Assembly (NCBI RefSeq): GCF_000377205.1 | Contig: NZ_KB897905.1 | Span: forward strand, 492,586 to 556,585 | DNA from: Thioalkalivibrio sp. ALJ3 | GTDB taxonomy: Bacteria > Pseudomonadota > Gammaproteobacteria > Ectothiorhodospirales > Ectothiorhodospiraceae | Reading direction: 5' to 3' | Length of the DNA: 64,000 bases | Shown: piece by piece, positions 48,263-57,725 of the stretch | How positions within the stretch are numbered: position 1 is the first letter of the stretch | How the letters are laid out: each line of letters starts with the position of its first letter | Notes under the pieces: generated by a model | What the model was told of the DNA's origin: nothing | Seen by the model: only the letters and a program-made list of their open reading frames with translations | The model's database searches: none | Translations under genes and position numbers: made by a program

Positions 48263-49699
48263 TCAGCGCTCGTTCAGGCTTTCGCGTGCGGCACGCAGCA
48301 GCGGCGCCAGGAAATACTCGATGATCCGGCGATAGCCGGTCTTGATCTCGACGGTGGCCATCATCCCCGGGGCGATGCGGACATCCTCGCCATGAACGTC
48401 CACAGTGTCCTTTTCCAGACGCACACGCACCACGAACACGAGGCCCTGGTGTTCATCCTGTACCGCGTCCTGTGATACGTCCGTGACCACACCATCGATC
48501 GTGCCGTAGCGGGTGTAGGGGAAGGTCTGCAGTTTCACCTCGGCCTCCTGGCCCGCCCTCACGAACCCGATGTCCTTGTTGGGCAGGGTGGCTTCGACTT
48601 CCACTGCGCCATCCTCGGGGACCACGACCATGAGCGGACTGGCCGGCTCGACGACACCACCCACCGTGTGCACGGCCAGTTGTTCCACTGTTCCATCCAC
48701 GGGGGCGCGCAAGCGTGTCAGGTCATCCAGACGGCGGGCCTTGATCAGTTCCTGGCGCAGGGATTCGGCATCCGATCGTGCCCGGTGCAGGGTGTCCAGT
48801 GCCTCGCGGCGGCTCTCCGCCTGCAGGGCCTTACGCTGCTCCCGGACCTCATGCAGTGCCGCTTCGGCCTCGGCGAGACGGGCCCGCTGGGCGGCTAGCT
48901 GGTGCGTCGTCTCAATGTAGTTCTGTTCCAGCTCCAGTTGCTCGTGCGCGGCGGCCATGCCCTGGTCCGACAACTGCCGCAGATCCTCGCTGCGGCGCCG
49001 GATAATCGGGATGGTGTTTTCCAAGCTGATCACCATCGCCCGCGTGGCTTCCATCTCCTGCTCGCGTCGCGCGGTTTCCGCATTGAGTTGCTGGATGCGC
49101 GCCCGGTAGTGATGGACATGCCCGACCAGCACGCGCTCCTCAATCTGCCGGGCGTCTTCCGGGACGGGGTAGTCGGTGTTCAGGAGCGGGATGCCCGCGT
49201 CGGTCTCGAGGGCCTCCAGAAAGGCCTCCGACCGGGCGGCCGCCAGACGCGCGGACCGATATTCCACACCCAGGCGTTCCAGGTCGGCACCGGGCAGGGT
49301 CGGGTCCAGTTCGATGAGGGTTTCCCCCGCCTGCACGCGTTGCCCGTCACGAACGTGGATGGCATGCACGCTGGCGGTTTCGGTCGCCTGGATGGTCTGG
49401 GTGCGGCCATCGGGCACCACACGGCCCTCCGCGACCGCAACGATGTCCATCTGCCCGAGCGTGGCCCAGATCACCGTGAGCACGGCCAGCAGCACGATCA
49501 CACCCATGATCACCCGCGGTAGCGGGTGGATCGGCGTTTCCTGCAGCGACATCGCCGCGGGCAGGAACTCCTGCTCGTAGGGCTGTCGCCGGGGCGGATC
49601 CATTTCCCGGCGACGCGCCCACGCACGCGCGAACACCCGCCGGTAGCGGCCGCCAATGTCACCCCAGGCCTGGCGCAGCATCCCCATCGGTCGCCTCAC
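48263..49699 (-). CDS. Type I secretion periplasmic adaptor (HlyD family)
   Basis: 478-aa adaptor. One membrane helix (residues about 55-80: VIMGVIVLLAVLTVIWATLG), a split lipoyl domain (AEGRVVPDGRTQTIQ... and LRAPVDGTVEQLAVHTVGG), a long coiled-coil hairpin between them and a C-terminal beta-barrel domain (GMMATVEIKTGYRRIIEYFLAPL, the HlyD end). It bridges the ABC transporter to a TolC-type outer-membrane channel, which is not encoded here. It overlaps the transporter gene by 4 bases. Confidence 0.93.
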   Translation of the reverse strand: MRRPMGMLRQAWGDIGGRYRRVFARAWARRREMDPPRRQPYEQEFLPAAMSLQETPIHPLPRVIMGVIVLLAVLTVIWATLGQMDIVAVAEGRVVPDGRTQTIQATETASVHAIHVRDGQRVQAGETLIELDPTLPGADLERLGVEYRSARLAAARSEAFLEALETDAGIPLLNTDYPVPEDARQIEERVLVGHVHHYRARIQQLNAETARREQEMEATRAMVISLENTIPIIRRRSEDLRQLSDQGMAAAHEQLELEQNYIETTHQLAAQRARLAEAEAALHEVREQRKALQAESRREALDTLHRARSDAESLRQELIKARRLDDLTRLRAPVDGTVEQLAVHTVGGVVEPASPLMVVVPEDGAVEVEATLPNKDIGFVRAGQEAEVKLQTFPYTRYGTIDGVVTDVSQDAVQDEHQGLVFVVRVRLEKDTVDVHGEDVRIAPGMMATVEIKTGYRRIIEYFLAPLLRAARESLNER

Positions 49700-51849
49700 T
49701 CGCGCTGCAGACTCAGCAGGCCGGCATAGATCCCGCCCGGCCGTTGGGCCAGATCGTCGTGCGAGCCCGATTCGACAATCTGCCCATGATCCATCGCGAT
49801 GATGCGGTCGGCCCTGCGGACGGCGCTCAGGCGGTGGGCAATGATGATGACCGTCCGCCCGCGGGCGATACGCTCCATGTTCTGCTGGATGACCCGTTCC
49901 GACTCGTAGTCCAGTGCGCTGGTGGCCTCGTCGAAGATCAGGATGCGCGGGTCATTCATCAGCGCACGGGCAATCGCGATACGCTGGCGCTGTCCGCCGG
50001 AGAGGCTCGAGCCGTGCTCGCCAACCGTTGTGTCGTATCCCTCTGGTGTTTCCAGAATGAAGTCATGCGCGCCCGCCAGCCGGGCGGCGGTCATCACCTG
50101 CTCCAGCGGGGCGCCGGGGCTGGCCAGGGCGATGTTTTCGCGAATGCTGCGATTGAACAGCATGTTTTCCTGCTGCACGACGCCGATCTGCCGGCGCAGC
50201 GAACTGATCTCGGCGACCGCGAGATCAGTGCCATCGACCAGAACACGCCCGCGCTCCGGTACATACATGCGGGCAATCAGCTTCGCCAACGTGCTCTTGC
50301 CGGAACCCGAGCGGCCGACCACACCAATCACCTGGCCAGGGGGAATCTCCAGGCTCACGCCACGCAGGACCTCGGGCCCATCGGGGCGATAGCGGAAATG
50401 CACCTGATCGAACTCGATCCTTCCCTCCAGTCGCGGCAAGCTGCTGCGGTTGGCAAAGGAGGACTCCGTGGGCGCATTGAGGATGTCGCCCAGACGCTGC
50501 ATGGAAATCCCGACCTGCTGGAAGTCCGTCCACATATTGGCCAGGCGCATGATCGGCTGGGCGACCCGAGCGGCCAGCATGTTGAAGGCAATCAGCTGAC
50601 CCACGGTCAGGTCTCCCTCGATCACCAGACGCGCACCCAGCCACAGCGTGCCCACGGTCACCAGTTTGCCCACCAGCGAGATCAACTCGCGCGCGATGGT
50701 CGACAGACGGGTCGTGCGAAGTCCGGCGGATACATAGCCGGACAGCTGTTCATCCCACTTCTTGGTGGTCTGCGGCTCCACCGCCATCGACTTGAGCGTG
50801 TCGATGCCGTTGATGCTCTCGACCAGAAAGGCCTGATTCTCCGCCCCGCGGTTGAACTTCTCGTGCAGGCGCGCCCGCAGCGGCGGCGTGATCAGCACGG
50901 AGATCAGCACGTACAGCGGCAGCGAGGCGAGGACGATCAGTGTCAGCCAGCCGCTGTAAAACAGCATGACCGCGATGAAGACCACGGAGAAGAACAGATC
51001 GAGCAATAGCGTGAGCGCGTTGCCCGTCAGGAATTCGCGGATGTTCTCCAGCTCCCGCACGCGCGCCACCGAATCGCCCACCCGCCTCGATTCGAAATAC
51101 CCCATGGGGAGGTTGATCAGGTGCCGGAACAGACTGGCCCCGAGCTCGACGTCGATGCGGCTGGCCGTGTGCGCCAGCACATAGCTACGCAGGCCGGACA
51201 GCACCACCTCGAACACCATGACCGCCAGCAGCCCGATGGCCAAGACGTCCAGCGTGGTCAGGCTGCGGTGCACCAGCACCTTGTCCATCACCACCTGGAA
51301 GAACAGGGGTGTGACCAATGCGAAGATCTGCAGGAAGAACGAGGCCAGCAGCACCTCGCCCAGCAGCTTTCGGTGCTTGACCAGCGCGGGCACAAACCAG
51401 GTGAAGTCGAACTTGCCAAGCTCGGCCGTCAGCGAGGCCCGCGAGGTGAACAGGATCAGATCCCCCGTCCACAGCTCTTCCAGCGCCTCGCGCGTGATGC
51501 GTTCGGCGCGCCCACGACCGGGGTGCTGGACCAGAACGTCCTGTTCCCCGGCGCGCGCCAGCACAAAGAAGCGCCCGTCCACGGCCTGCGCGATGGCGGG
51601 CAGCGGCGTGCGATCGAGGCGCGAAAGCGTTGTCCGCACCCGCTTGGACTTCAGGCCGAGATGCCGAGCACCGCGCATGATGTGGTCGCCATCGAACGGC
51701 TGGCCATCCGGCGCGAATTCGTGGCGCAGCTGTGCCGGGTTGGCGGCCACGCCATGATACTGCGCCAGCATCGCGAGCGCGGTCAGTCCCGTGTCGATGG
51801 CCCCGTTCTCGCTGTGCGAGTCCGGGGCCGCCTTCCCTGGCGAATCCAT
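49696..51849 (-). CDS. Type I secretion ABC transporter with inactive C39-like domain
   Basis: 717-aa HlyB-type transporter. Residues 1-~130 resemble a C39 peptidase, but the catalytic Cys position reads TGLTALAMLAQYHGV, so it is a C39-like domain that binds rather than cuts substrate, as in RTX exporters. The membrane domain spans about 155-440. The ATPase has Walker A GRSGSGKSTLAKL, signature SLSGGQRQRIAIARAL and Walker B ILIFDEATSALD. It lies downstream of the RTX gene, which is the likely cargo. Confidence 0.94.
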   Translation of the reverse strand: MDSPGKAAPDSHSENGAIDTGLTALAMLAQYHGVAANPAQLRHEFAPDGQPFDGDHIMRGARHLGLKSKRVRTTLSRLDRTPLPAIAQAVDGRFFVLARAGEQDVLVQHPGRGRAERITREALEELWTGDLILFTSRASLTAELGKFDFTWFVPALVKHRKLLGEVLLASFFLQIFALVTPLFFQVVMDKVLVHRSLTTLDVLAIGLLAVMVFEVVLSGLRSYVLAHTASRIDVELGASLFRHLINLPMGYFESRRVGDSVARVRELENIREFLTGNALTLLLDLFFSVVFIAVMLFYSGWLTLIVLASLPLYVLISVLITPPLRARLHEKFNRGAENQAFLVESINGIDTLKSMAVEPQTTKKWDEQLSGYVSAGLRTTRLSTIARELISLVGKLVTVGTLWLGARLVIEGDLTVGQLIAFNMLAARVAQPIMRLANMWTDFQQVGISMQRLGDILNAPTESSFANRSSLPRLEGRIEFDQVHFRYRPDGPEVLRGVSLEIPPGQVIGVVGRSGSGKSTLAKLIARMYVPERGRVLVDGTDLAVAEISSLRRQIGVVQQENMLFNRSIRENIALASPGAPLEQVMTAARLAGAHDFILETPEGYDTTVGEHGSSLSGGQRQRIAIARALMNDPRILIFDEATSALDYESERVIQQNMERIARGRTVIIIAHRLSAVRRADRIIAMDHGQIVESGSHDDLAQRPGGIYAGLLSLQRE

Positions 51850-51892
51850 GCTGCCTCACTGTTATGCCAACGGCATCCTGCCGCTGGCATGC

Positions 51893-51924
51893 AAAAAGCG
51901 GCGGCCCCGAGTCGCGGGCCGCCG
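51893..51924 (-). terminator. Terminator between RTX gene and secretion genes
   Basis: CGGCGGCCC (51899-51907) and GGGCCGCCG (51916-51924) form a 9-bp stem. On the minus strand a run of five T follows. It would lower transcription from the RTX gene into the transporter genes. Confidence 0.65.
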
Positions 51925-51986
51925 GATGTCCTGTGTAGTAAGTGGGGCCGGCGCGTGAGCGCCGCCCCCCACGAAGGGCTACTCGG

Positions 51987-54900
51987 TCACTGCCATGCGG
52001 ATGCGACGACGGGCTGTAGCTGCTCCCGGTACGCCTCGGGAATACGGCTCTCGTCGGCCCCCGGCGGGTCGAATGCCGCCATGGCCTGCACCAGGTTGTT
52101 CACCTCTGATGCCGTAAGAACCTCGCCACTCGAAAGTTCGACCTGATCCAGGGTCTCGCCCTGCGGCCCGAACCACGAGTCGACCGTGATGCGATCCTCC
52201 GTGCCGATAACCTCCACGGACAGATCGCGACCATCCTGCCGGAACCAGAGCTGGTCCGCCGCGATATCCTCGCCCAGGAGCAGCGTGTCCTCGCCCGGGT
52301 CGCGGGCGCGCTCCACGATGCGGTCGTGGCCATCGCCGCGTTCGAAGAAGTAGGTATCGCTACCGGCGCCCCCGTGCAGGACATTGTTGCCGCGACCGCC
52401 GTGGATGAAGTTGTCGCCGCCTTCACCGCGCAGCACGTTATCACCGTCATTGCCGATCAGGATGTTGTCGAGCTCGTTGCCCCAACCGCGATAATCGCCA
52501 TCCCCGGTCAGCGTGAGATTCTCGACATGATCGGGCAGGCGGAAATTGGTCTCCGCCTTTACGGTATCGGTGCCCCCATTCTCCTGGGCGATCACCTTGG
52601 TGCCCGGATTGCTGACCACATAGGTGTTGTCTCCGTCGCCGCCATACAGGAAGTTGGCGGAGCGCCCGCCCCCGATCAGCACGTTGTTGCCGCTCACGCC
52701 ATAGAGGTGATTGGGGCGCTCGGTGCCGATGATGATGTTGTCCTCGTCATTGCCACGCCCCACCCGGGCGTCTCCGACCAGCGTCAGGTTCTCCACGTTG
52801 TCCGGCAGGGTATAGTCAAACGGGCTGATCACCGTGTCCGTGCCCTGGTTCGGCTTCTCGATGACCACGTCCTCCTCGCTGTTGAGGATGTAGGTGTTGT
52901 CACCGCGGCCGCCGGCCATCACGTTCGCGCCGGCCACACCGTTGAGGACATTGTCGCCATTGTTGCCCTGGATGTAGTTGTCCAGCTCGTTGCCGGTGCC
53001 GTCGATGTCGGCCGAGCCGGTGAGGATCAGGTCCTCGACGTTGTCGGGCAGGGCATACGTGACCGAGGAACGGATGGTGTCGTGGCCCTCACCGGGCTTC
53101 TCGATCACCACGTCGTCCTCGCTGTTGACCACGTAGATGTCATCGCCCGCGCCGCCGATCATGATGTTGGCACCGGCGCGGCCATCGATGTAGTTGTCGC
53201 CCTCCACCCCGTTCAGCACGTTGTCCCCGGTGTTGCCGATGATCACGTTGTCGAGTTCGTTGCCCGTACCCTCGAGATCCTCGCCGCCCATCAGCGTCAG
53301 GTTGTCCACGTTCTCCGGCAGGGTGTAATCGATGTAGGAGTGGACAGTGTCGTTCCCCTCACCCGGCTTTTCGATCACCACATCCTCATCGCTGCGTACC
53401 ACGTAGGTATCGTCGCCCGCGCCACCGATCATGATGTTGGCGCCGCCACGGCCGTCGATGTAGTTGTTGCCCTCGACCCCGTTCAGGACGTTGTCGCCGG
53501 TGTTGCCGATGAGTTCGTTGTTCAGCTCGTTGCCGGTCCCGTGAAGATTCTCGCTGCCCTGCAGGTGCAGGTTCTCCACGTTATCCGGCAGGACGTAATC
53601 GATGTGGGACTCGACCGTGTCGTTGCCTTCGCCGGGTTTTTCGATCACCACGTCATCGGCGCTGTGCACCACGTAGGTGTTGTTGCCGCGGCCTCCGATC
53701 ATGGTGTTGGCACCCGCCACCCCGTCGAGCCGGTTGTTGCCGGAGTTGCCGATCAGGACATTGTCCAGCTCGTTGCCGGTGGCACTGATCCCGCTGCGGC
53801 CCAGCAGCGTCAGATTGTGCAGGTTGTCGGACAGGGCGAACGACACATGCGACTGCACCGTGTTGGTGCCATCCCCCGATTCCGCGATCACCTGATCATC
53901 CCGGTGCCGCACCACGAACAGGTTGTCGCCGTCGCCGCCCACCAGCACGTCGGCATCCCGCCCGCCATGCAGCCAGTTGTCGCCGGTCCCGCCGGTCAGG
54001 ATGTTCTCGCCCTCATTGCCGACCAGGATGGCGTTCTCCTCCCCGCCGGTCAGCTCGTCTCCCTCGGTCGAGCCGAGCTGCAACGCGGACAGGTCGAAGC
54101 TATGACCATCGGCGAAACGAAGGGTGTTGATCCGGTGGCGCTCGGAATCGGCGCTACCAAACCAGTTTTCGATGGTGACGCTGTCGCGGCCGTTGCTGTG
54201 CGCCAGCACCAGCGAACTGCCCTCCGCACGGATGTCCAGATCGCCGGCGCGGATCTCCGGGCCGAACTCCAGCACGCTGTGACCCTCGTCGCCATGCATC
54301 TCGATGATGGTGTTATGACCCTGGCCCACATCGAAGCGGTAGGTGTTGTTACCGGCACCGCCATACAGGATGTCGTCACCCGAACCGGCCCGCAGCACGT
54401 CGTCGCCATCACCGCCCAACACCCAGTCGCCACCGGACCCGGCGGTAAGCTCCGCCCCGTCGTTGCTCGCGAACACGATTTCGGACACGGCCGTGCCTTC
54501 GCCATCGGCGCGCACCCCGTCCCAGCCGAAGTCGGCCAGGGCCTCCAGCACGGCCGGATCATCACCGGCCTTTGCGAGCCAGTCGCGCAACAGACCATGG
54601 GAGTCGAAGCCCATGGGCGAGAGCTGTTCGCCGGTGGCACGCTGCAGTTCCAGAAGATCCGCCACGCCACGGGCCGGGTCGGCATCGAACTGCTGGTTCA
54701 GGGCCTCCGTGGTGCCCGCAAAGTCGATAAAGTCGATACGGATGCCGTCTTCATCGAAGACCAGGTCCATCCCTTCCAGATAGGGCGCCAGGTGGGTCTG
54801 GCGCATCATCTGTGCATACATAGTGGTCTGCAGGATGTCGAAGCCCGCACGCAGTTCGCGCGAAGCCATGATCCTCGGGTTCGGACTGCCGTGCTGGCGG

Positions 54901-56531
54901 AACTCCCGCCCCAGGAACGCCTCCAGTGTGGCGACCTTGCGCCCGTCGATATGGGCGCCCCGGCCCTCCGGGTCCACGTCACTGACACCCGCCCACTCGA
55001 ACAGCAGGTTCTCCATGCGGGCTTCGCGCGCCTTCACGTCGGTTTCGGCCATAAAGGCCTCAACCTCCCCGCGCAACTGTCCGCTCTCGTCCCGCACCAG
55101 CGCCTGATGCAGGTCATGCACCTCGCCATAGCCCATCAGGTCGGGCAGGGTGGCAATGTCTTCCGGCACATCCAGGCGCTCACGCGCCTCGGTCTGGGCC
55201 GTATCCTGGATGAACCACACGTCCGTCGCCTCGCCTTCGCGGCCGTCGGCCCACTCGAACCGCCCGATCTGGCGGTGCTCGTTGCCGTGCTCGTCCACGT
55301 AGGTGGAGTCCGAGTAGCCCAGATCGATGGAGCCGATGCCGACTTCGTCCAGCGTCAGCAGTTCACCCTCGTCCACCACGCCGTTGCCGTTGGCGTCCTG
55401 CCACAGGCGCAGGTCGTCCCAGGCCTCGTCGCCCGGGTCGATACGACCATTGCCGTTGGTGTCGTGGATCGCCAGCGCTTCGAATCCGTTCATGGCGGTG
55501 ACGCCTTCCTCAATCTCACTGGCGTTGCCAAACAGCTCGCTGCCGGTCTCGATCTCCTCGTTCCCGGTCAGGTCCATCGCTAGCAGCGCATCCTCCGGCC
55601 CCACCCAGCCGGTGGCCTGCGCAAACCCGTCGCCGTTGTGGTCGAACTGCACCCCGGCATCCAGACCCACCGTAGAAATGCCGTTGCCGTCCAGATCCAG
55701 GATGATCGGGGAGGCGTGGGACTCGCCGCGGTTGAAGAAGTCGCGCACGTCGTCGATGAAGTCACCCACGCCTGTGGCAAAATCCCGCAACATCTGCATC
55801 GTAGGATCGACCAGCGGCTGAACCAGATCCGCCGCCCAATCCACCAGCGGAGTACTCTCTGGCTGGTCCACTCCGACCATCTCACCGATCACATCGAGAT
55901 CGGCCAACCGCCCACTCCAGGTTTCGATGCTCTCGGTAGCAGCGTCCAGCTCTTCGCGATTGGTCGCGAATCCTTTAGCAAACTCCAGTGCTTGATGCAT
56001 CGAAACCATCTTTCCGAGCGTTTCCTTAGCCAACGCAAATTCTCGAGCCGAATCACCTGCAGCATCCAGTGTCCCTTCCCAATAAGCTTGCGCCCCTTCA
56101 TCGCCCATCAGCTCGAAAGGGATATAAAGCGTCCATGCATCGATCCCGAGATCGTTCTGTTCGAAGGCATGTCTGTGGAAGTCACGCGCCTCAACTGCGG
56201 TAATCTCACGATCAACTACAGCTTGATCTGAATCGTCAATAATTCTCTGAAGAGCGTCAAGATACCCTATGGCCATGTCGTTGCGAATCCGATCGACGTC
56301 GGCATCCTCATGGGGAACGCCCTCCTCTTCCGCCGCAGCCTGCATATACCTTAAAGCGACCTGACCAGACATCGTGTCGCCCTCTACGACCCCTTTGGCC
56401 AACATGGAATACCTGTCACCAAATGAAACCAGGTAGTCATACATGTCCGTCAGCCGACCTTCCGCCTGGAGGCTCCTTGCATAATCCAGATCGCTTTGTG
56501 TAAGCGGCGTATGAATCCCTTCAGTGGTCAT
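51987..56531 (-). CDS. Full-length RTX/EF-hand protein, putative type I-secreted toxin
   Basis: 1514-aa acidic protein. Residues 1-~265 are a unique helical domain of unknown fold and are more AT-rich at DNA level. Residues ~268-400 hold EF-hand-like calcium loops (DLDGNGIST, DHNGDGFA, DTNGNGRIDPGDE, DANGNGVVDEGE). After a middle domain (~480-670), RTX repeats GGDGDDVL / GGAGNNTY appear, then six tandem units of 81-90 residues. The end has a second calcium-binding-related domain (LWFRQDGRDLSVEVIG) and a tail that should carry the secretion signal. No signal peptide. The transporter genes follow. Adhesin or bacteriocin are both possible; exchange of its N-terminus favours the latter. Confidence 0.88.
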   Translation of the reverse strand: MTTEGIHTPLTQSDLDYARSLQAEGRLTDMYDYLVSFGDRYSMLAKGVVEGDTMSGQVALRYMQAAAEEEGVPHEDADVDRIRNDMAIGYLDALQRIIDDSDQAVVDREITAVEARDFHRHAFEQNDLGIDAWTLYIPFELMGDEGAQAYWEGTLDAAGDSAREFALAKETLGKMVSMHQALEFAKGFATNREELDAATESIETWSGRLADLDVIGEMVGVDQPESTPLVDWAADLVQPLVDPTMQMLRDFATGVGDFIDDVRDFFNRGESHASPIILDLDGNGISTVGLDAGVQFDHNGDGFAQATGWVGPEDALLAMDLTGNEEIETGSELFGNASEIEEGVTAMNGFEALAIHDTNGNGRIDPGDEAWDDLRLWQDANGNGVVDEGELLTLDEVGIGSIDLGYSDSTYVDEHGNEHRQIGRFEWADGREGEATDVWFIQDTAQTEARERLDVPEDIATLPDLMGYGEVHDLHQALVRDESGQLRGEVEAFMAETDVKAREARMENLLFEWAGVSDVDPEGRGAHIDGRKVATLEAFLGREFRQHGSPNPRIMASRELRAGFDILQTTMYAQMMRQTHLAPYLEGMDLVFDEDGIRIDFIDFAGTTEALNQQFDADPARGVADLLELQRATGEQLSPMGFDSHGLLRDWLAKAGDDPAVLEALADFGWDGVRADGEGTAVSEIVFASNDGAELTAGSGGDWVLGGDGDDVLRAGSGDDILYGGAGNNTYRFDVGQGHNTIIEMHGDEGHSVLEFGPEIRAGDLDIRAEGSSLVLAHSNGRDSVTIENWFGSADSERHRINTLRFADGHSFDLSALQLGSTEGDELTGGEENAILVGNEGENILTGGTGDNWLHGGRDADVLVGGDGDNLFVVRHRDDQVIAESGDGTNTVQSHVSFALSDNLHNLTLLGRSGISATGNELDNVLIGNSGNNRLDGVAGANTMIGGRGNNTYVVHSADDVVIEKPGEGNDTVESHIDYVLPDNVENLHLQGSENLHGTGNELNNELIGNTGDNVLNGVEGNNYIDGRGGANIMIGGAGDDTYVVRSDEDVVIEKPGEGNDTVHSYIDYTLPENVDNLTLMGGEDLEGTGNELDNVIIGNTGDNVLNGVEGDNYIDGRAGANIMIGGAGDDIYVVNSEDDVVIEKPGEGHDTIRSSVTYALPDNVEDLILTGSADIDGTGNELDNYIQGNNGDNVLNGVAGANVMAGGRGDNTYILNSEEDVVIEKPNQGTDTVISPFDYTLPDNVENLTLVGDARVGRGNDEDNIIIGTERPNHLYGVSGNNVLIGGGRSANFLYGGDGDNTYVVSNPGTKVIAQENGGTDTVKAETNFRLPDHVENLTLTGDGDYRGWGNELDNILIGNDGDNVLRGEGGDNFIHGGRGNNVLHGGAGSDTYFFERGDGHDRIVERARDPGEDTLLLGEDIAADQLWFRQDGRDLSVEVIGTEDRITVDSWFGPQGETLDQVELSSGEVLTASEVNNLVQAMAAFDPPGADESRIPEAYREQLQPVVASAWQ
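52346..53890 (-). repeat. Six tandem 81-90-residue repeats in the RTX protein
   Basis: Each unit reads roughly DVVIEKPGEGNDTV, then YTLPDNVENLTL, GTGNELDNVIIGN, GDNVLNGVEG and GGAGDDTYVV. Units are 81 or 90 residues long; the 9-residue difference is one RTX turn. The inner units are most alike, which fits expansion by unequal crossing-over. Each carries calcium-binding GGxGxD turns. Confidence 0.85.
55093..55723 (-). repeat. Shared 631-bp block, copy in the full RTX gene
   Basis: This segment encodes SHASPIILDLDGNGIST onward to VHDLHQALVR. It matches 57761-58391 over its whole length with no gaps and roughly 95% identity by eye. Outside it the two genes are unrelated on the N-terminal side. 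Confidence 0.85.
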
Positions 56532-56559
56532 CAGTCTCTCCCTTTTTGACTGGCCTTAT

Positions 56560-57546
56560 TTATAATTTGGACCCCTGGATTTCGGAATCCCGTTCAAACC
56601 CAAGAATAATCCCGCGAACCGCAGCTTTCATTTCACGCCACTCGGAAAGATTGGAACGCGGGTACTCAAAAGAAACCCTCGCGCCCCATTCTGGCAACGT
56701 GAACTTGTGGGTGCACCTGCGAACCGAATCGGGATCAGGCATTTCTCCGTTGTAACAACGAACATAATCGGATACGACACCGTTCAGATCGCCTTTCCAA
56801 TACAAGGCCATGTTCCACGACTTGAACCGCTCGGTTCCCGATCCCGAGGGCTCAGCCCAATAAAGCTCACTCTCGGGATCCACCCCCCGCATCTCATAGC
56901 GAATGCCCTTTAGCCGGCGGTACCGGCCCTTTTCTTCATCCCACTCATCAGTGGTCCACCAGCCTTCTTCGAGCCGTTCGATCCTCCCCCGCAATACCGG
57001 TGCCCAGTCGCCATGCTCTAGCCTGCGCTCGTGAGAGTACTCGCCTTCATCGGAAAAACCATTGAATGCCGTGACACCAATCAGGAGCCACACATCGCCA
57101 TCAGGGTCCTCTTTGGTACGGTAACTGGACCGCGTCTCCGGGGTTCTGGGAGCCATGTCTGGCCAGCGAACGTATAGGGAGAAGGCCTGCGCATCGTCCT
57201 CGAAGGTACGCTCATCGGGCTTCGGCGTATCCGGGCCGCGCGGGGCCCAGGTGCTCTGGTCCTTGTATTCGATGCCGACCAGCGCGAGATAATTGGACGG
57301 GATCGCAATCGGCACACCATTGATGTTGGCCTTGCGGATCGGGACCGGACGCTCCTCGACCAGCGGCGGGGGCTCCCCATAAAGCTGGCGCCAGGCTTCG
57401 GGTACGCCATGCTCGATCAGCAACGGTCGGGCGATACCCGACCACAGGGCCGAAGCGACAATCCACAGCAGAACCAAAACCCCGACCAGCAGGCCGACTC
57501 GGCCCCAAGCGGTTCCGAGCCAACGAGGACCCCGCTTACCGCTCAT
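56560..57546 (-). CDS. Type A single-helix periplasmic protein beside the RTX gene
   Basis: 328-aa protein: one N-terminal helix (VGLLVGVLVLLWIVASALWS), then the type A domain (RKANINGVPIAIPSNY, KDQSTWAPRGPDTPKP, LYVRWPDMAPRTPE, WNMALYWKGDLNG). The ATG at 57546 is the likely start. It is encoded 28 bases upstream of the full RTX gene and behind its own promoter-leader element, so it is the best candidate for that protein's immunity or dedicated partner. Parts of its DNA are almost identical to parts of 41591 and 44054. Confidence 0.77.
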   Translation of the reverse strand: MSGKRGPRWLGTAWGRVGLLVGVLVLLWIVASALWSGIARPLLIEHGVPEAWRQLYGEPPPLVEERPVPIRKANINGVPIAIPSNYLALVGIEYKDQSTWAPRGPDTPKPDERTFEDDAQAFSLYVRWPDMAPRTPETRSSYRTKEDPDGDVWLLIGVTAFNGFSDEGEYSHERRLEHGDWAPVLRGRIERLEEGWWTTDEWDEEKGRYRRLKGIRYEMRGVDPESELYWAEPSGSGTERFKSWNMALYWKGDLNGVVSDYVRCYNGEMPDPDSVRRCTHKFTLPEWGARVSFEYPRSNLSEWREMKAAVRGIILGFERDSEIQGSKL

Positions 57547-57643
57547 GGTAGGTTCCTTCCCGGCAGGGAAAGCCGGAGCCGGCGCCCGTGAACGGGCATG
57601 CTGGATCATCCAGGCGGGAACGGAGGGTTGTAGCAAACGCGGT

Positions 57644-57725
57644 GCCGATCCGAGGCGAAGTCATGGCTTATCCCTGTCCATGAGTGATGGATTGAAAGAC
57701 TGCCGGCCTCAGGCGACCCTGTCAA
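57644..57725 (-). promoter_or_regulatory. Conserved promoter and double-hairpin leader, copy 2
   Basis: Minus strand: TTGACA (57725-57720), 17 bases, CAGTCT (57702-57697), 14 bases, CATGG-N11-CCATG (57682-57662), then a weaker GCC...GGC hairpin (57656-57644). It overlaps the last codons of the truncated RTX gene at 57709, so that gene ends inside the promoter of the next cassette. It would drive 56560 and the full RTX gene. Confidence 0.68.

Noticed and set aside
52346-53890. Regular repeats that could suggest a CRISPR array
   Set aside because: Units are about 243 or 270 bp, in frame, and encode RTX calcium-binding repeats. No short repeat-spacer pattern exists anywhere in the window.
52326-55583. 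A 1085-codon open frame opposite the RTX gene
   Set aside because: It mirrors the repeated Asp/Gly/Asn codons of the RTX protein; the repetitive Val/His/Asp translation has no independent support.
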